Source: Halothiobacillaceae bacterium
Lineage (GTDB): Bacteria; Pseudomonadota; Gammaproteobacteria; Halothiobacillales; Halothiobacillaceae
Assembly (NCBI GenBank): GCA_016938615.1
Contig: JAFGUH010000189.1
Span: 1 to 64,000 of the forward strand
DNA: 64,000 nucleotides
Reading direction: 5' to 3'
Shown here: one piece after another, positions 1 to 9,047 of the stretch
How the letters are laid out: every line of letters starts with the position of its first letter
Position numbering within the stretch: the stretch's first letter is position 1
Notes under the pieces: model-generated
Databases searched by the model: none
The model's input: the letters and a program-made list of their open reading frames with translations, nothing else
Told to the model about the DNA's origin: nothing
Made by a program: the position numbers and the translations under genes

Positions 1-14
1 CGCGCCATACCAGA

Positions 15-91
<77 letters not shown>

Positions 92-97
92 GATCAG

Positions 98-128
98 AAA
101 AGCCCCGGGCCTCGCCCCGGGGCTTTTT
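98..128 (+). terminator. Rho-independent terminator after tRNA-fMet, probably shared with the convergent RND gene
   Basis: A nine-base-pair stem (101-109 with 116-124, sequence AGCCCCGGG) is followed by a T-run and preceded by an A-run. It can therefore stop the tRNA transcript and also the minus-strand RND operon that ends at 143. Confidence 0.9.
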
Positions 129-142
129 GTTTGTGCCGTCGT

Positions 143-3100
143 TCAGGCCGTTCGCGGACGCCGTCGCTGGGCAATCCCGAGCACGCTCGCCGTCAGCGCG
201 GGCAGGAAGGTCAGGGTCACGATGGTCGCGCCCAGCAGACCGAACATCACGATCGCGCCGACCCCGCGATACAGCTCGGTGCCCTCGCCCGGGATCAACA
301 CCAGCGGGGTCAGTCCGCTGATGGTGGTAAGTGTGGTCATCACGATCGGACGCAGGCGTACCGCCACCGCCTCCATGACCGCCTCGACCGCGTCACGGCC
401 CTCGGCGAAGCTCCGCCGCGCCTGCTCGACCAGAAGAATGGGGTTGTTGACCACCGTGCCCATCAGGATCAGGAAGCCGAGCATGGTGATCATGTCGAAC
501 GGCTGACTGATGGCCTTCAAGCCGACCATCGGCAGCAGGCCGCCCACCAGGTTCATCAGCGCAAGCCCCGCGATGCCCCCGGCGATACCCAGCGGAATGG
601 CGGTCATGATCAGCAACGGGTAGCGCCAGTGCGTGAAGATCGCCACCAGCAGCAGGTAGATGATCGCCAGTGCAATGACGAAGTTGCCGGAGAGCGCCTC
701 TTGAGTGGCTTTGAGCTGGTCCGACGCGCCGGAAATCGACAGGCTCACGCCGACCGGGATCTCGCCCGAGGCACGCATCTCGCCGACCAGTCGCTCGCGC
801 ACCCGCTCGACACCCGACTCGAGTGCGACGGATTCCGGCGGGATGATATCGAGCGTCACCATCCGCTTGCCGTCGACGCGACGAACGATGCTGGTGTCGA
901 CGCGCGTGTCGATGCGCGCCACCGAGGAAAGCGGCAGGCTCGCGCCCTGCGGGCTTTTCAGCAGGATCTCGTCCAGTCGAGCGAGGCGCGGATCGCTGCC
1001 CCCCGAGCCGTAGAGGTAGATGTCGATCTTGTCGTCGTCGAGGAAGAAATCGTCAACGTAGGCCCCTTCGGTGAGCGCCGAGACGGAAAAGCCGATCGCC
1101 TCCATGCTCAATCCCAGTTCCGCTGCCCGGTCCCAGTCCGGACGAATCTCGACCAGCGGCTGGGCCAGCTCCAGCGTCGAGGGACGGGTCTGGATGCGCG
1201 GGTCGTCGAAGATGGTCTCGGCACGCTCGTAGGCGCGATTGGCCACCGCGTAAATATCGGCGAGGTCCGAGCCGGCGATGTCCAGCGAAATGCTGCGCGT
1301 GCCGCCATCGTTGCTCGAGATGATCGAACCCTTGGCGGCAAATGCCCGCATGCCGGGGTATTGCTCGTAGAAGCGGGTGATCTCCTCCATCAGCGGCTCG
1401 ATGTGATCGGGATCGATCGTCTCCGAGATCACCCGGATCTGGGTGGGCTGCACCTGCATGACGAGGTTGCGGACCGGCGGCACCGGCGTCTCACCACGCT
1501 CGAACGCACCCGGGTCGGCATCGACCGCCGGGAGCAGGTGCGCCTCGACTTCCTCGGCGATGCGCGCCATCTCGTCGAGGTTGTAGCCCGGCGGCGCATT
1601 CATCACCGCGAAGGTCTTGGGTTCTTCGCCTTCCGGCAGGTATTCCGCCGGCGGGGTGAGAAAGGCCACGATCGATGCGCTCCCTGCCAGCACCAGGACC
1701 ATGGTGATCCCACGGCGTGCGCGTGACTCGATCATGCCTCGCACAGCGGCTTCGACGGCGCGCGACCAGCGAGGAGATGGGCTGCCCCGCGGTTCCGAAC
1801 GCCCGAAGTCGAGATGTGCGCTCAACGTTGGCACCAGCATCACTGCGACCAGCATGGAGGCGACGATGGCCGAAGTGATCGCGATCGCGACATCCGAATA
1901 CAATTGCCCCGCTTCTTCCTGGATGAACAGGATCGGCAGGAAAACCAGCACCGTGGTGGCCGTGGAGGCCAGCACCGCCGGCCAGACATCGCGCACGCCC
2001 TCGACTGCCGATTCCAGCCGCGCCATCCCGCGCCGCCGCAGGCGCTCGATGTTCTCCAGCACCACGATGCTGTTGTCGACGATCATGCCGATGGCGAAGG
2101 CGACGCCCGCAAGCGAGATGACATTGATCGTACGCCCCGTGACCAGAAGACCCAGGAATGCCGCGATCGCGCAGAGCGGAATCCCGATCACGCCGACCAG
2201 GGTCGCCCGGGGCGAGCGCAGGAACAGGAACATCACCAGCGTCGCGAGCGCCGCGCCCAGCCCGAGGTTGGTCCAGACGTTCTGAATCGAGGCCTGCACG
2301 TAACGCGCGTCGTCGGTGTTGAGCTCGAGCACCATGCCGGCCGGCTCGAGCACCTCGTCGTTGATCCGCTCGACCTCCTCGATCATCGCGTACTTGATGT
2401 CGATGACGTTCGAGCCGCTCTCGCGCCGCACCTGCAGCCCGATCACCTTCTGGCCATTGGTGAACGCCAGCGCCCGCTGGCGTGAACCGCCCTGCTCGAC
2501 CTCGGCGACATCACCCAGGCGGATCACGGCATCGCCCCGCCGGGCGATCACCAGGCGTTCAAGCTCCTCGGCACTGGCGAAACGACCCACCGTGCGCAAC
2601 AGGTAACGACGCTTGCCCGCATCCAGCTCCCCGCCGGAGATGTCCTGGTTGCGTGCCCGGATGGCATCACGCAAATCGAGCAGGGTCAGCCCACGCCGTG
2701 CGAGCTGGCGCTCGTCGACGTGGATCTGCATCTGCCGTTCCGCCCCACCCCGCATGGTGACCTCCGAAACCCCGGGCACGCTCTCCATGCGCGGACGGAC
2801 CTCGTCGTCGATGAAGTCCCGCATCAGGTCGATGTCGAGCCCGTGCGGGTTGTCGGGCAGGGTCGCCACCCGGAAGTACATGAAGGCGTTCGAGGAGAAC
2901 GACGTGGCCGCGATCCTCGGCTCGTCGACGTTGCGCGGGTAGTCCGGCACCTGGCTCAGGGCATTGTTGACCTCGATCAGTGCCTCGGTAATGTCGGTGC
3001 CGAACGGAAATTCCAGTTCGATCTCGGCCGAGTCGCTGGTGGCCGTGGCGTTGAGCTCCGCCAGTCCCGGGATGTTGCGCAGGTAGCGTTCCTGCTCGAT

Positions 3101-3286
3101 CAGGATGTCCTTCTCGATGTCCTGCGGCGTCGCGCCGGGCCAGCGCGTCTCGACCGTGATGGTGCGCACATCGAGATCCGGGATCATCTGCACCGGAATC
3201 CGCAACGCCGCCACGGCACCGAGTATCGAGATGATCAGGGTGATCACCGTGACCAGCGTGCCGTGCCGGACCACCGCCGCGAACAT
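143..3286 (-). CDS. RND efflux pump, inner-membrane permease (AcrB/HAE family)
   Basis: This 1047-residue protein has the full length of a proton-driven RND exporter, with two repeats of six membrane helices and two large periplasmic loops. TM1 is near residues 10-28. The helix-4 motif GMIVDNSIVVLENIE near residue 400 carries the proton-relay aspartate; the second position is Asn, where AcrB has Asp-Asp. The periplasmic loop begins with RWPGATPQDIEKDI, typical of the family. Its ATG overlaps the stop of the upstream adaptor gene (ATGA), so the two form a translationally coupled operon. No outer-membrane channel gene lies nearby, so a TolC-like partner must be encoded elsewhere. Substrates cannot be predicted from sequence. 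Confidence 0.93.
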   Translation of the reverse strand: MFAAVVRHGTLVTVITLIISILGAVAALRIPVQMIPDLDVRTITVETRWPGATPQDIEKDILIEQERYLRNIPGLAELNATATSDSAEIELEFPFGTDITEALIEVNNALSQVPDYPRNVDEPRIAATSFSSNAFMYFRVATLPDNPHGLDIDLMRDFIDDEVRPRMESVPGVSEVTMRGGAERQMQIHVDERQLARRGLTLLDLRDAIRARNQDISGGELDAGKRRYLLRTVGRFASAEELERLVIARRGDAVIRLGDVAEVEQGGSRQRALAFTNGQKVIGLQVRRESGSNVIDIKYAMIEEVERINDEVLEPAGMVLELNTDDARYVQASIQNVWTNLGLGAALATLVMFLFLRSPRATLVGVIGIPLCAIAAFLGLLVTGRTINVISLAGVAFAIGMIVDNSIVVLENIERLRRRGMARLESAVEGVRDVWPAVLASTATTVLVFLPILFIQEEAGQLYSDVAIAITSAIVASMLVAVMLVPTLSAHLDFGRSEPRGSPSPRWSRAVEAAVRGMIESRARRGITMVLVLAGSASIVAFLTPPAEYLPEGEEPKTFAVMNAPPGYNLDEMARIAEEVEAHLLPAVDADPGAFERGETPVPPVRNLVMQVQPTQIRVISETIDPDHIEPLMEEITRFYEQYPGMRAFAAKGSIISSNDGGTRSISLDIAGSDLADIYAVANRAYERAETIFDDPRIQTRPSTLELAQPLVEIRPDWDRAAELGLSMEAIGFSVSALTEGAYVDDFFLDDDKIDIYLYGSGGSDPRLARLDEILLKSPQGASLPLSSVARIDTRVDTSIVRRVDGKRMVTLDIIPPESVALESGVERVRERLVGEMRASGEIPVGVSLSISGASDQLKATQEALSGNFVIALAIIYLLLVAIFTHWRYPLLIMTAIPLGIAGGIAGLALMNLVGGLLPMVGLKAISQPFDMITMLGFLILMGTVVNNPILLVEQARRSFAEGRDAVEAVMEAVAVRLRPIVMTTLTTISGLTPLVLIPGEGTELYRGVGAIVMFGLLGATIVTLTFLPALTASVLGIAQRRRPRTA

Positions 3287-4395
3287 CAGCCCGTTTCCCC
3301 GGAATCACGCGGCTCGACGCGGACCTCCATGCCCCGTTCTAGGGCCTCGTTACCACGGACGATCACCTGGTCGCCCGCCTCGATCCCGGCGGTGACCACC
3401 ACCCGATCGTCGAAGCCGTCGGCGAGCTCGACCTGCCGCTCGGCCACCGTTTGCTCGTCGGCATCGTCGATCACCCACACCGTGGTCCGGCCATCCGGGT
3501 AACGCTGCACGGCATCCCGGGTGACGGTCAGGCCCTCTCGTCCCGTGGGCAATCGCAACCGTCCCTCGATCGCCATGCCGGGCAGCACCGGATTGCTATC
3601 GGTGGACTCGCCACGCACCAGGAACATGCGCGAGGTCGGATCGGTGACCGGCACCACGGTGGCGATGCGGCCCTCCTGCCAGTCCATCCGAGTGCCGTCC
3701 AGGCGGTAATGCAGAGTCGCCTGGTCGCCCACGAGGGGGTAGTAGCGCTGCGGCACCGGGAAATCCAGCCGCAGGGCGTCCCGGTCGACCAGGTGGACCA
3801 GCGCCACGCCGGGCACCACCCACTCGCCCCGTTCGGCCAGCCGTTCGGTGACCACGCCGTCGAACGGCGCGACCAGCCGGTGGCGTTCGAGCCGGGCCTG
3901 GCCCCGCTCGAGGTCGGCCGACACCGCGGCAAGACGCGCCTCGGCTTCGTCGACCGCGCTGGCACGCGCCTGCACCTCGGTTTCGGGGATATTGCGCCCG
4001 GCCCCCACAGAGCGTGCCTCGTCGAGTCGACGTACCGCCTCCCGGCGGGAGGCAACGGCCTGCCGACGCTCGGCCTCCAGGCCGGCCACGGCCAATCGCT
4101 CGAGATCGCTGTTCAGTGCGAACAGTGGGGTGCCCGCGGTGACCCGATCCCCCGTCTCCACCATCACCTCGTCGACCAGGCCCGCGATCTCCACCGACAA
4201 CGCCGCGGTGTGCAGGCTGTTGGCCGTCCCGTCCAGTTCGACGACGTCGACGATCTCGGCGACCGTGGCCGTCTCGGTGGCAACGCGGGGCGGCTCGGCT
4301 GCCAGCAAGGCCGATGAGACCGCCGAAAACAGGAGTGCCGCGAGGGCGGGAATCGTGACCAGGACGCGTGACGGAGATCGATGACGAGACTTCAT
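3286..4395 (-). CDS. RND periplasmic adaptor (membrane fusion protein)
   Basis: The 369-residue product links the downstream RND pump to an outer-membrane channel. An N-terminal signal segment (about residues 8-34, ending LLAAEPP) precedes a biotinyl-lipoyl half motif (SVEIAGLVDEVMVETGD), an alpha-hairpin rich in Ala/Arg/Glu, the second lipoyl half (APFDGVVTERLAERGEWV) and beta-barrel/membrane-proximal domains. The reading frame stays open upstream to an ATG at 4506. The ATG at 4395 is preferred because the signal peptide follows directly. The stop overlaps the pump start by four bases. Confidence 0.9.
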   Translation of the reverse strand: MKSRHRSPSRVLVTIPALAALLFSAVSSALLAAEPPRVATETATVAEIVDVVELDGTANSLHTAALSVEIAGLVDEVMVETGDRVTAGTPLFALNSDLERLAVAGLEAERRQAVASRREAVRRLDEARSVGAGRNIPETEVQARASAVDEAEARLAAVSADLERGQARLERHRLVAPFDGVVTERLAERGEWVVPGVALVHLVDRDALRLDFPVPQRYYPLVGDQATLHYRLDGTRMDWQEGRIATVVPVTDPTSRMFLVRGESTDSNPVLPGMAIEGRLRLPTGREGLTVTRDAVQRYPDGRTTVWVIDDADEQTVAERQVELADGFDDRVVVTAGIEAGDQVIVRGNEALERGMEVRVEPRDSGETG

Positions 4396-4553
4396 TGCGA
4401 TACCGGTTCGGGAGGCGGAACGGGCACCCGTCGGACGGACGGGATGACCCATGGAATGGTTGCTCGCGACTCGCGCACCGTCATCGGTGCCGATGGATCC
4501 GAGCAAACGTATTCAGGGTAGTGGCAAGCCGGCGTCCCTGCCACGGGGATTCA

Positions 4554-4826
4554 TAGGGAGCCTCTGCACGAATGCCATGCCGCTCTGCGCGTCTTGAGGC
4601 GGACAGATGCAAGGCGTTCGTCCGCGGTGGAAGGATCATCCCCTTTCCAAGGACGACAACACAGCAGGTGTCCGGCTCAAGGCGCGCGCTTCGGGGCCGG
4701 TCGTGCCGCGCGTGCTCGGGGTTGCGTAACCTTGACGTGGCCACCGGCACGCCAGCGGCGGCACGCCCTTATTACGAGCGGCTCGACCAGCCAGAGTGGC
4801 ATGGCATCCGTGCAGAGGTTCCCTAG
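4554..4826. mobile_element. MITE-like element, 273 bp with 34-bp terminal inverted repeats
   Basis: Positions 4554-4587 and the reverse complement of 4793-4826 match at 31 of 34 bases (core CCTCTGCACG, then ATGCCATGCC). If the outermost TAG is counted as target, the ends become GGAGCC and GGAACC flanked by ATAG and CTAG. That resembles the YTAR-type 4-bp target duplications of IS5-group transposons. The interior holds no convincing gene; short open frames there run in several frames at once. It lies between the divergent RND adaptor gene and oligopeptidase gene, and its right end reaches into the region upstream of the latter. A related short palindrome is at 43006-43081. Confidence 0.65.
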
Positions 4827-4881
4827 GCAAAAATGCTAATCTGGCGGGTCAATCGTTCACCCATCACGTCGAGAGACACGC

Positions 4882-6942
4882 ATGTCCAACCCCTTGCTGG
4901 ATACCCCCGACCTGCCGGCCTTCGATCGCATCGCACCGGAACACGTCGAGCCGGCCATCGAGCAGATTCTCAGCGACAACCGGGCCACCATCGACACGCG
5001 TCTCGCCCAGGGCGCGCCGTTCACCTGGGATAACTTCGTCGCCCCCATGGAGGCGCTGGAAGACCGCCGGGATCGGGCCTGGTCGCCTGTCAGCCACCTC
5101 AACGCGGTGGTCAACACCCCGGAACTGCGTGCCGCCTACGAGACCTGCCTGCCCAAACTCTCCGACTACTCGACCGATCTGGGCCAGAACGAGGCCCTGT
5201 TCGCGGCCTACCGCGCGGTCAGCGAGCGTGACGACTTCGAGGCCCTCTCGGTGGAACAGCGCCGTGTGGTGGAAAACGCCATCCGCGATTTCCGCCTCGC
5301 CGGAGTCGATCTTCCACACGACGACAAGGCTCAATACAAGCGCCTGAAAAGCGAGCTGTCGCAGCTGACCACCCGGTTCGCGAACAACCTGCTCGATGCG
5401 ACCAACGCCTGGTCGCTGGACATCGAGGACGAATCCCGCCTCGCCGGCCTGCCCGACTCGGCGCGCGCCATGTTTCGCGACGCCGCCGAGCGCGAGGGTA
5501 TCCGCGGCTGGCGGGTGACCTTGCAGATGCCGAGCTTTCTCGCCGTAATGACCCACGCCGAGGACCGCTCGCTGCGCGAGACAATCTACGAGGCCTTCGT
5601 CACGCGGGCTTCGGACGTCGGCCCGCACGCGGGCGAATGGGACAACGGCCCGGTCATGGAGCGCATCCTCGCCATCCGCCACGAACTGGCGCAGTTGCTG
5701 GGCTTCGACAATTATGCCCAACGATCGCTGGTCACCAAGATGGCGAGCGATCCGGCCGAGGTGCTGACCTTCCTCCGCGAGCTTGCCGGCCAGGCCGTGC
5801 CCCGCGCACGCGACGAACTCGCGGAACTCGAGGCGTTCGCGCGCGATGCCGGCGGACCGGATACCCTCCGCCCGTGGGACATCGCCTTCTACGCCGAGAA
5901 GATGCGCGAGTCGCGCTACGCGATCTCGCAGGAACAGCTCAAGCCTTACTTTCCCGCTGACCGCGTGGTCGAGGGGCTGTTTGCCGTGGTCGGCCGCCTG
6001 TTCGGTATTCGAGTGCGCGAACGGACCGATGCCCCGACCTGGCATCGCGACGTGCGCTTTTTCGAGATCGAGGACCGTGACGGGCAGCCCCGCGGACGCT
6101 TCTACCTTGATCTCTATGCGCGTGCCCACAAGCGCGGCGGGGCCTGGATGGCCGGCGCGATTCAGCGCCGCCGTCGCCCCGATGGGGGCATCCAGCAGCC
6201 AGCGGCGTTTCTAACCTGCAACTTCACGCCGCCTGTCGATGGCAACCCCGCGTTGCTGAGCCATGACGAGGTGACCACCCTGTTCCACGAGTTCGGCCAC
6301 GGCCTTCACCATCTGCTTACGCAGGTGGACACCGCCGGCGTCGCCGGTATCAGCGGTGTGGCCTGGGATGCGGTCGAACTGCCCAGTCAGTTCCTGGAGA
6401 ACTGGTGCTGGGAGCGCGAGGCACTCGACCTGTTCGCCCGCCACCACGAGACCGGCGAGCCCTTGCCGCAAGAATTGTTCGAGCGGCTTCGGGCGTCGCG
6501 CCAGTTCCAGGCCGGTATGCAGATGGTCCGACAACTCGAGTTTTCGCTGTTCGACCTGCTGCTGCACCAGGACTACGACCCGGCCACGGGCGCGCGTATT
6601 CAGGAGACGCTCGACGAGGTGCGCCGATCGGTCGCGGTGATCGAGGCTCCGGCCTACAATCGCTTCCAGCACGGTTTTGCGCATATTTTTGCCGGTGGTT
6701 ACGCCGCGGGTTACTACAGCTACAAGTGGGCCGAGGTGCTCTCGGCGGATGCCTGGTCGCGGTTCGAGGAAGACGGGGTATTCAACGAACGCACCGGGGC
6801 GGATTTTCTGGTGCACATCCTCGAACGAGGTGGCAGCGAGGATCCCATGACGCTCTTCCGGGCGTTCCGCGGCCGCGCACCGAGTATTGAACCGCTGTTG
6901 CGCCAGCACGGCATCGTGAACGCGCCGGACCACCACCCATGA
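4882..6942 (+). CDS. prlC: Oligopeptidase A (M3 family zinc metallopeptidase)
   Basis: This cytoplasmic peptidase degrades short peptides, including cleaved signal peptides, and is also known as OpdA. The 686-residue length matches the E. coli protein (about 680). The zinc site is explicit: H469-E-F-G-H473 within LFHEFGHGLHHLL, with the third ligand probably E499 in DAVELPSQFLENW. The ATG at 4882 has a purine-rich GAGAGA a few bases upstream. It is the first gene of an operon in which the next start codon overlaps its stop. The MITE-like element ends 56 bp upstream. Confidence 0.96.
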   Translation: MSNPLLDTPDLPAFDRIAPEHVEPAIEQILSDNRATIDTRLAQGAPFTWDNFVAPMEALEDRRDRAWSPVSHLNAVVNTPELRAAYETCLPKLSDYSTDLGQNEALFAAYRAVSERDDFEALSVEQRRVVENAIRDFRLAGVDLPHDDKAQYKRLKSELSQLTTRFANNLLDATNAWSLDIEDESRLAGLPDSARAMFRDAAEREGIRGWRVTLQMPSFLAVMTHAEDRSLRETIYEAFVTRASDVGPHAGEWDNGPVMERILAIRHELAQLLGFDNYAQRSLVTKMASDPAEVLTFLRELAGQAVPRARDELAELEAFARDAGGPDTLRPWDIAFYAEKMRESRYAISQEQLKPYFPADRVVEGLFAVVGRLFGIRVRERTDAPTWHRDVRFFEIEDRDGQPRGRFYLDLYARAHKRGGAWMAGAIQRRRRPDGGIQQPAAFLTCNFTPPVDGNPALLSHDEVTTLFHEFGHGLHHLLTQVDTAGVAGISGVAWDAVELPSQFLENWCWEREALDLFARHHETGEPLPQELFERLRASRQFQAGMQMVRQLEFSLFDLLLHQDYDPATGARIQETLDEVRRSVAVIEAPAYNRFQHGFAHIFAGGYAAGYYSYKWAEVLSADAWSRFEEDGVFNERTGADFLVHILERGGSEDPMTLFRAFRGRAPSIEPLLRQHGIVNAPDHHP

Positions 6943-8027
6943 CCCCGACCGCCGAACCTCGCGCCAAGCCAAGCGCACTGCACTGGCTGGTCGGCGGGGC
7001 CGCCGTGTTCATCCTGCTCGCGGGCCTGCAGACGGTGAGTCACATCGTCACGCCCTTCCTGTTGGCTGCCTTTCTCGCGATCATCAGCGCGCCACCACTC
7101 GCCTGGATGCAACGCCGGGGCGTGCCCGGGATCGTGTCGATCCTGCTCCTGTTCTTGCTCGTGGGACTGGCCTTCTTTCTGCTTTTCCTGGCCCTCCAGG
7201 GGGCTGTCGAGAGCCTCGCCACCCAGGCGCCGGCCTACCAGGCCAAGCTGGCCGGCTGGCTCGATCAGATCCGCTCGTTGCTCGCCGCCCGCGGCGCCCC
7301 GCCCGGGCTCTTGCCCGACCGCATCCCGCTGCCGCAGACCAGCACTATCACCGGCACCGCGACCGAGATCGCCACGGGCCTGGGCCAGTTCACCGCCAGC
7401 ACGTTGCTGGTCCTGCTCGCTTTCATGTTTCTGCTGTTGGAGGAACGTACGCTCGCCGAAAAGCTGGAGGCGGCATTCCCCGGGCGGCGCAGGGCACGAG
7501 TGCGGACCCGGCGATTCCTGCGCTCGGTCTATCGCTACCTGCTGATCAAGACCGGGGCCAGCGTGCTGACCGGCCTGCTCGTTGGCGCGGGCCTGAGCGC
7601 GCTGGGCATCGATTTCGCCATCCTGTGGGGCATCGTCGCCGGTCTGCTCAACTTCATCCCCACCATCGGCTCGTTCATCGCCGCAATCCCGGCACTGCTG
7701 GTTACCGTGGTCAGCGGCACGCCGCTCGACCTGTTGCTGGTCGGCAGTCTCTACCTCGTGGTCAACCTCTCGATCGGCAGCATCCTCGAGCCGCGCTTGC
7801 TCGGGCGCACCCTGGGGCTGTCGCCGGTGATCGTGCTGATCTCCCTGCTGGTCTGGGGATGGGTGTTCGGCCCGATCGGCATGCTTCTGGCGGTCCCGCT
7901 GACCATGATCGCCAAGCTCGCGCTCGACTCCAGCCCACAGACCCGCTGGGCGGGTATCCTGCTCAGCGACCGCGTGCGGCGCCTGCCGATCGACCGCGAA
8001 ACGCCCTCGGGACGGCATGGCGAGTGA
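6939..8027 (+). CDS. AI-2E family / PerM-type permease
   Basis: This 362-residue integral membrane protein has the family layout. A short N-terminal tail is followed by three hydrophobic helices (about residues 10-75), a soluble middle segment rich in Ala/Gln (85-140), then five or so helices to about residue 330. The C-terminal half has the conserved pieces FAILWGIVAGLLNFIPTIGS and EPRLLGRTLGLSPVIVLISL. Members include TqsA and various transporters or antiporters, so substrate is not predictable. ATGA overlap with the preceding peptidase gene and an 11-bp overlap with the next gene indicate co-translation. Confidence 0.9.
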   Translation: MTPTAEPRAKPSALHWLVGGAAVFILLAGLQTVSHIVTPFLLAAFLAIISAPPLAWMQRRGVPGIVSILLLFLLVGLAFFLLFLALQGAVESLATQAPAYQAKLAGWLDQIRSLLAARGAPPGLLPDRIPLPQTSTITGTATEIATGLGQFTASTLLVLLAFMFLLLEERTLAEKLEAAFPGRRRARVRTRRFLRSVYRYLLIKTGASVLTGLLVGAGLSALGIDFAILWGIVAGLLNFIPTIGSFIAAIPALLVTVVSGTPLDLLLVGSLYLVVNLSIGSILEPRLLGRTLGLSPVIVLISLLVWGWVFGPIGMLLAVPLTMIAKLALDSSPQTRWAGILLSDRVRRLPIDRETPSGRHGE

Positions 8028-8766
8028 CCGCGCCGCCCGGCAATACGGCCACGGTCAGCTCGAGGGCAACTCGCGCGCCGTGACCTCCGGCCAGAGCGGC
8101 CCCCACGAGGCATTGCGCGAGCGACTCGAGCGCCACGCCGCGACCACGTTCCGCAAGCCGATCGCCGAACACAACCGCGCCGCCTTCGCCACCATCGAAT
8201 CGCGCGTGCAGGAGGACGGCCGTCCCCTGATCCTGGACTCGGGTTGCGGCACAGGCGACAGCTCGCGCCTATTGGCCCGCAGCCATCCTGATCACCTGGT
8301 GATCGGCGTGGACCGTTCTGCCGACCGCCTTTCCCGCCGACGGGACGTTACCCCATCAAACTGCCTCTTGCTCCGTGCCGACCTGATCGACTTCTGGCGA
8401 CTGGCCCGCGAAAGCCAATGGCGACTGGCTCGACACTATCTGCTCTACCCCAATCCGGAGCCCAAGGCGCGCCACCTCCAACGACGGTTTCACGCCCACC
8501 CCGTCTTCCCCGACCTGGTCATGCTTGGCGGGCATTTTGAGTCGCGCAGCAACTGGCGGGTATACCTGGAGGAGCTCGCGATAGCGCTGGCCTTTCACGG
8601 TCGCGGTGCACGCCTGAAACCCCTTGCCTTCCAAGACCGTCCACTGACCGCCTTCGAGCGTAAGTACCAGGCGAGCGGCCAGCGGCTATGGCAACTGGAC
8701 AGCGAGGATCCCACGCTCACAGGCACGATCGGTATCGACAAGACGGGGGGTGGCCACCTTGCGTGA
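8017..8766 (+). CDS. TrmB-like SAM-dependent methyltransferase
   Basis: The 249-residue protein has a Rossmann SAM-binding motif (ILDSGCGTGDSS, about residues 71-82), an acidic strand end (VIGVDRSADRLSRRR) and a post-motif resembling tRNA (guanine-N7)-methyltransferase TrmB. Where TrmB has DPWPKKRHxKRR, this protein has YPNPEPKARHLQRRF, and the TrmB aspartate and tryptophan of that motif are replaced. It may be a divergent TrmB paralog acting on tRNA or another substrate. The start overlaps the upstream permease gene by 11 bp. There is no obvious terminator before the next gene. Confidence 0.72.
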   Translation: MASDRAARQYGHGQLEGNSRAVTSGQSGPHEALRERLERHAATTFRKPIAEHNRAAFATIESRVQEDGRPLILDSGCGTGDSSRLLARSHPDHLVIGVDRSADRLSRRRDVTPSNCLLLRADLIDFWRLARESQWRLARHYLLYPNPEPKARHLQRRFHAHPVFPDLVMLGGHFESRSNWRVYLEELAIALAFHGRGARLKPLAFQDRPLTAFERKYQASGQRLWQLDSEDPTLTGTIGIDKTGGGHLA

Positions 8767-8923
8767 CCCGCTCCCGCCCAGTCAGGAAGCAGCGTGATCG
8801 CCTGACGAATGGCCACGGCCGCGTTCCGGGCAATGTCGCCGTCCAATCGTCTCGGGATGGCTTTGCCTTAAACAAAATTTGACAAGGCGTTTACGCTATA
8901 CCCGCAGGTCGGTTTTGTGCGTC

Positions 8924-8954
8924 TTGCGCAAACATCGGGTTAGGTCCCTATACT
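8924..8954 (+). promoter_or_regulatory. Possible sigma70 promoter for the stress-protein gene
   Basis: TTGCGC at 8924-8929 and TATACT at 8949-8954 are separated by 19 bp, about 95 bp before the proposed translation start. The -10 is good and the spacer is slightly long. A TTGACA further upstream (8879-8884) lacks a matching -10. Confidence 0.35.
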
Positions 8955-9033
8955 CGAAATCGTATAAAAAACGCCGGGGCGGGTGCCCGTGCGCGGCGGA
9001 CCATCCGGCCGGAGACCCCAAGGATCGTTCATC

Positions 9034-9040
9034 GAGGAGG
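9034..9040 (+). promoter_or_regulatory. Shine-Dalgarno site deciding a non-ATG start
   Basis: GAGGAGG sits 7 bases before ATT at 9048 and 22 bases before the first ATG at 9063. No ATG, GTG or TTG lies in frame between them. Its spacing therefore selects the ATT codon. Confidence 0.6.
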
Positions 9041-9047
9041 CAGCCGC

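Noticed and set aside
131-1726. Long plus-strand open frame opposite the RND pump gene
   Set aside because: The protein has no family features and is a GC-rich antisense shadow of a clear RND gene.
4572-4826. Small open frames inside the MITE-like element
   Set aside because: They overlap in several frames on both strands, none resembles a transposase, and they run into the inverted repeat.
8775-8800. GTCAGGAAGCAG resembling part of 4.5S (SRP) RNA
   Set aside because: The GGAAGG apical loop context and surrounding stem of SRP RNA are missing.
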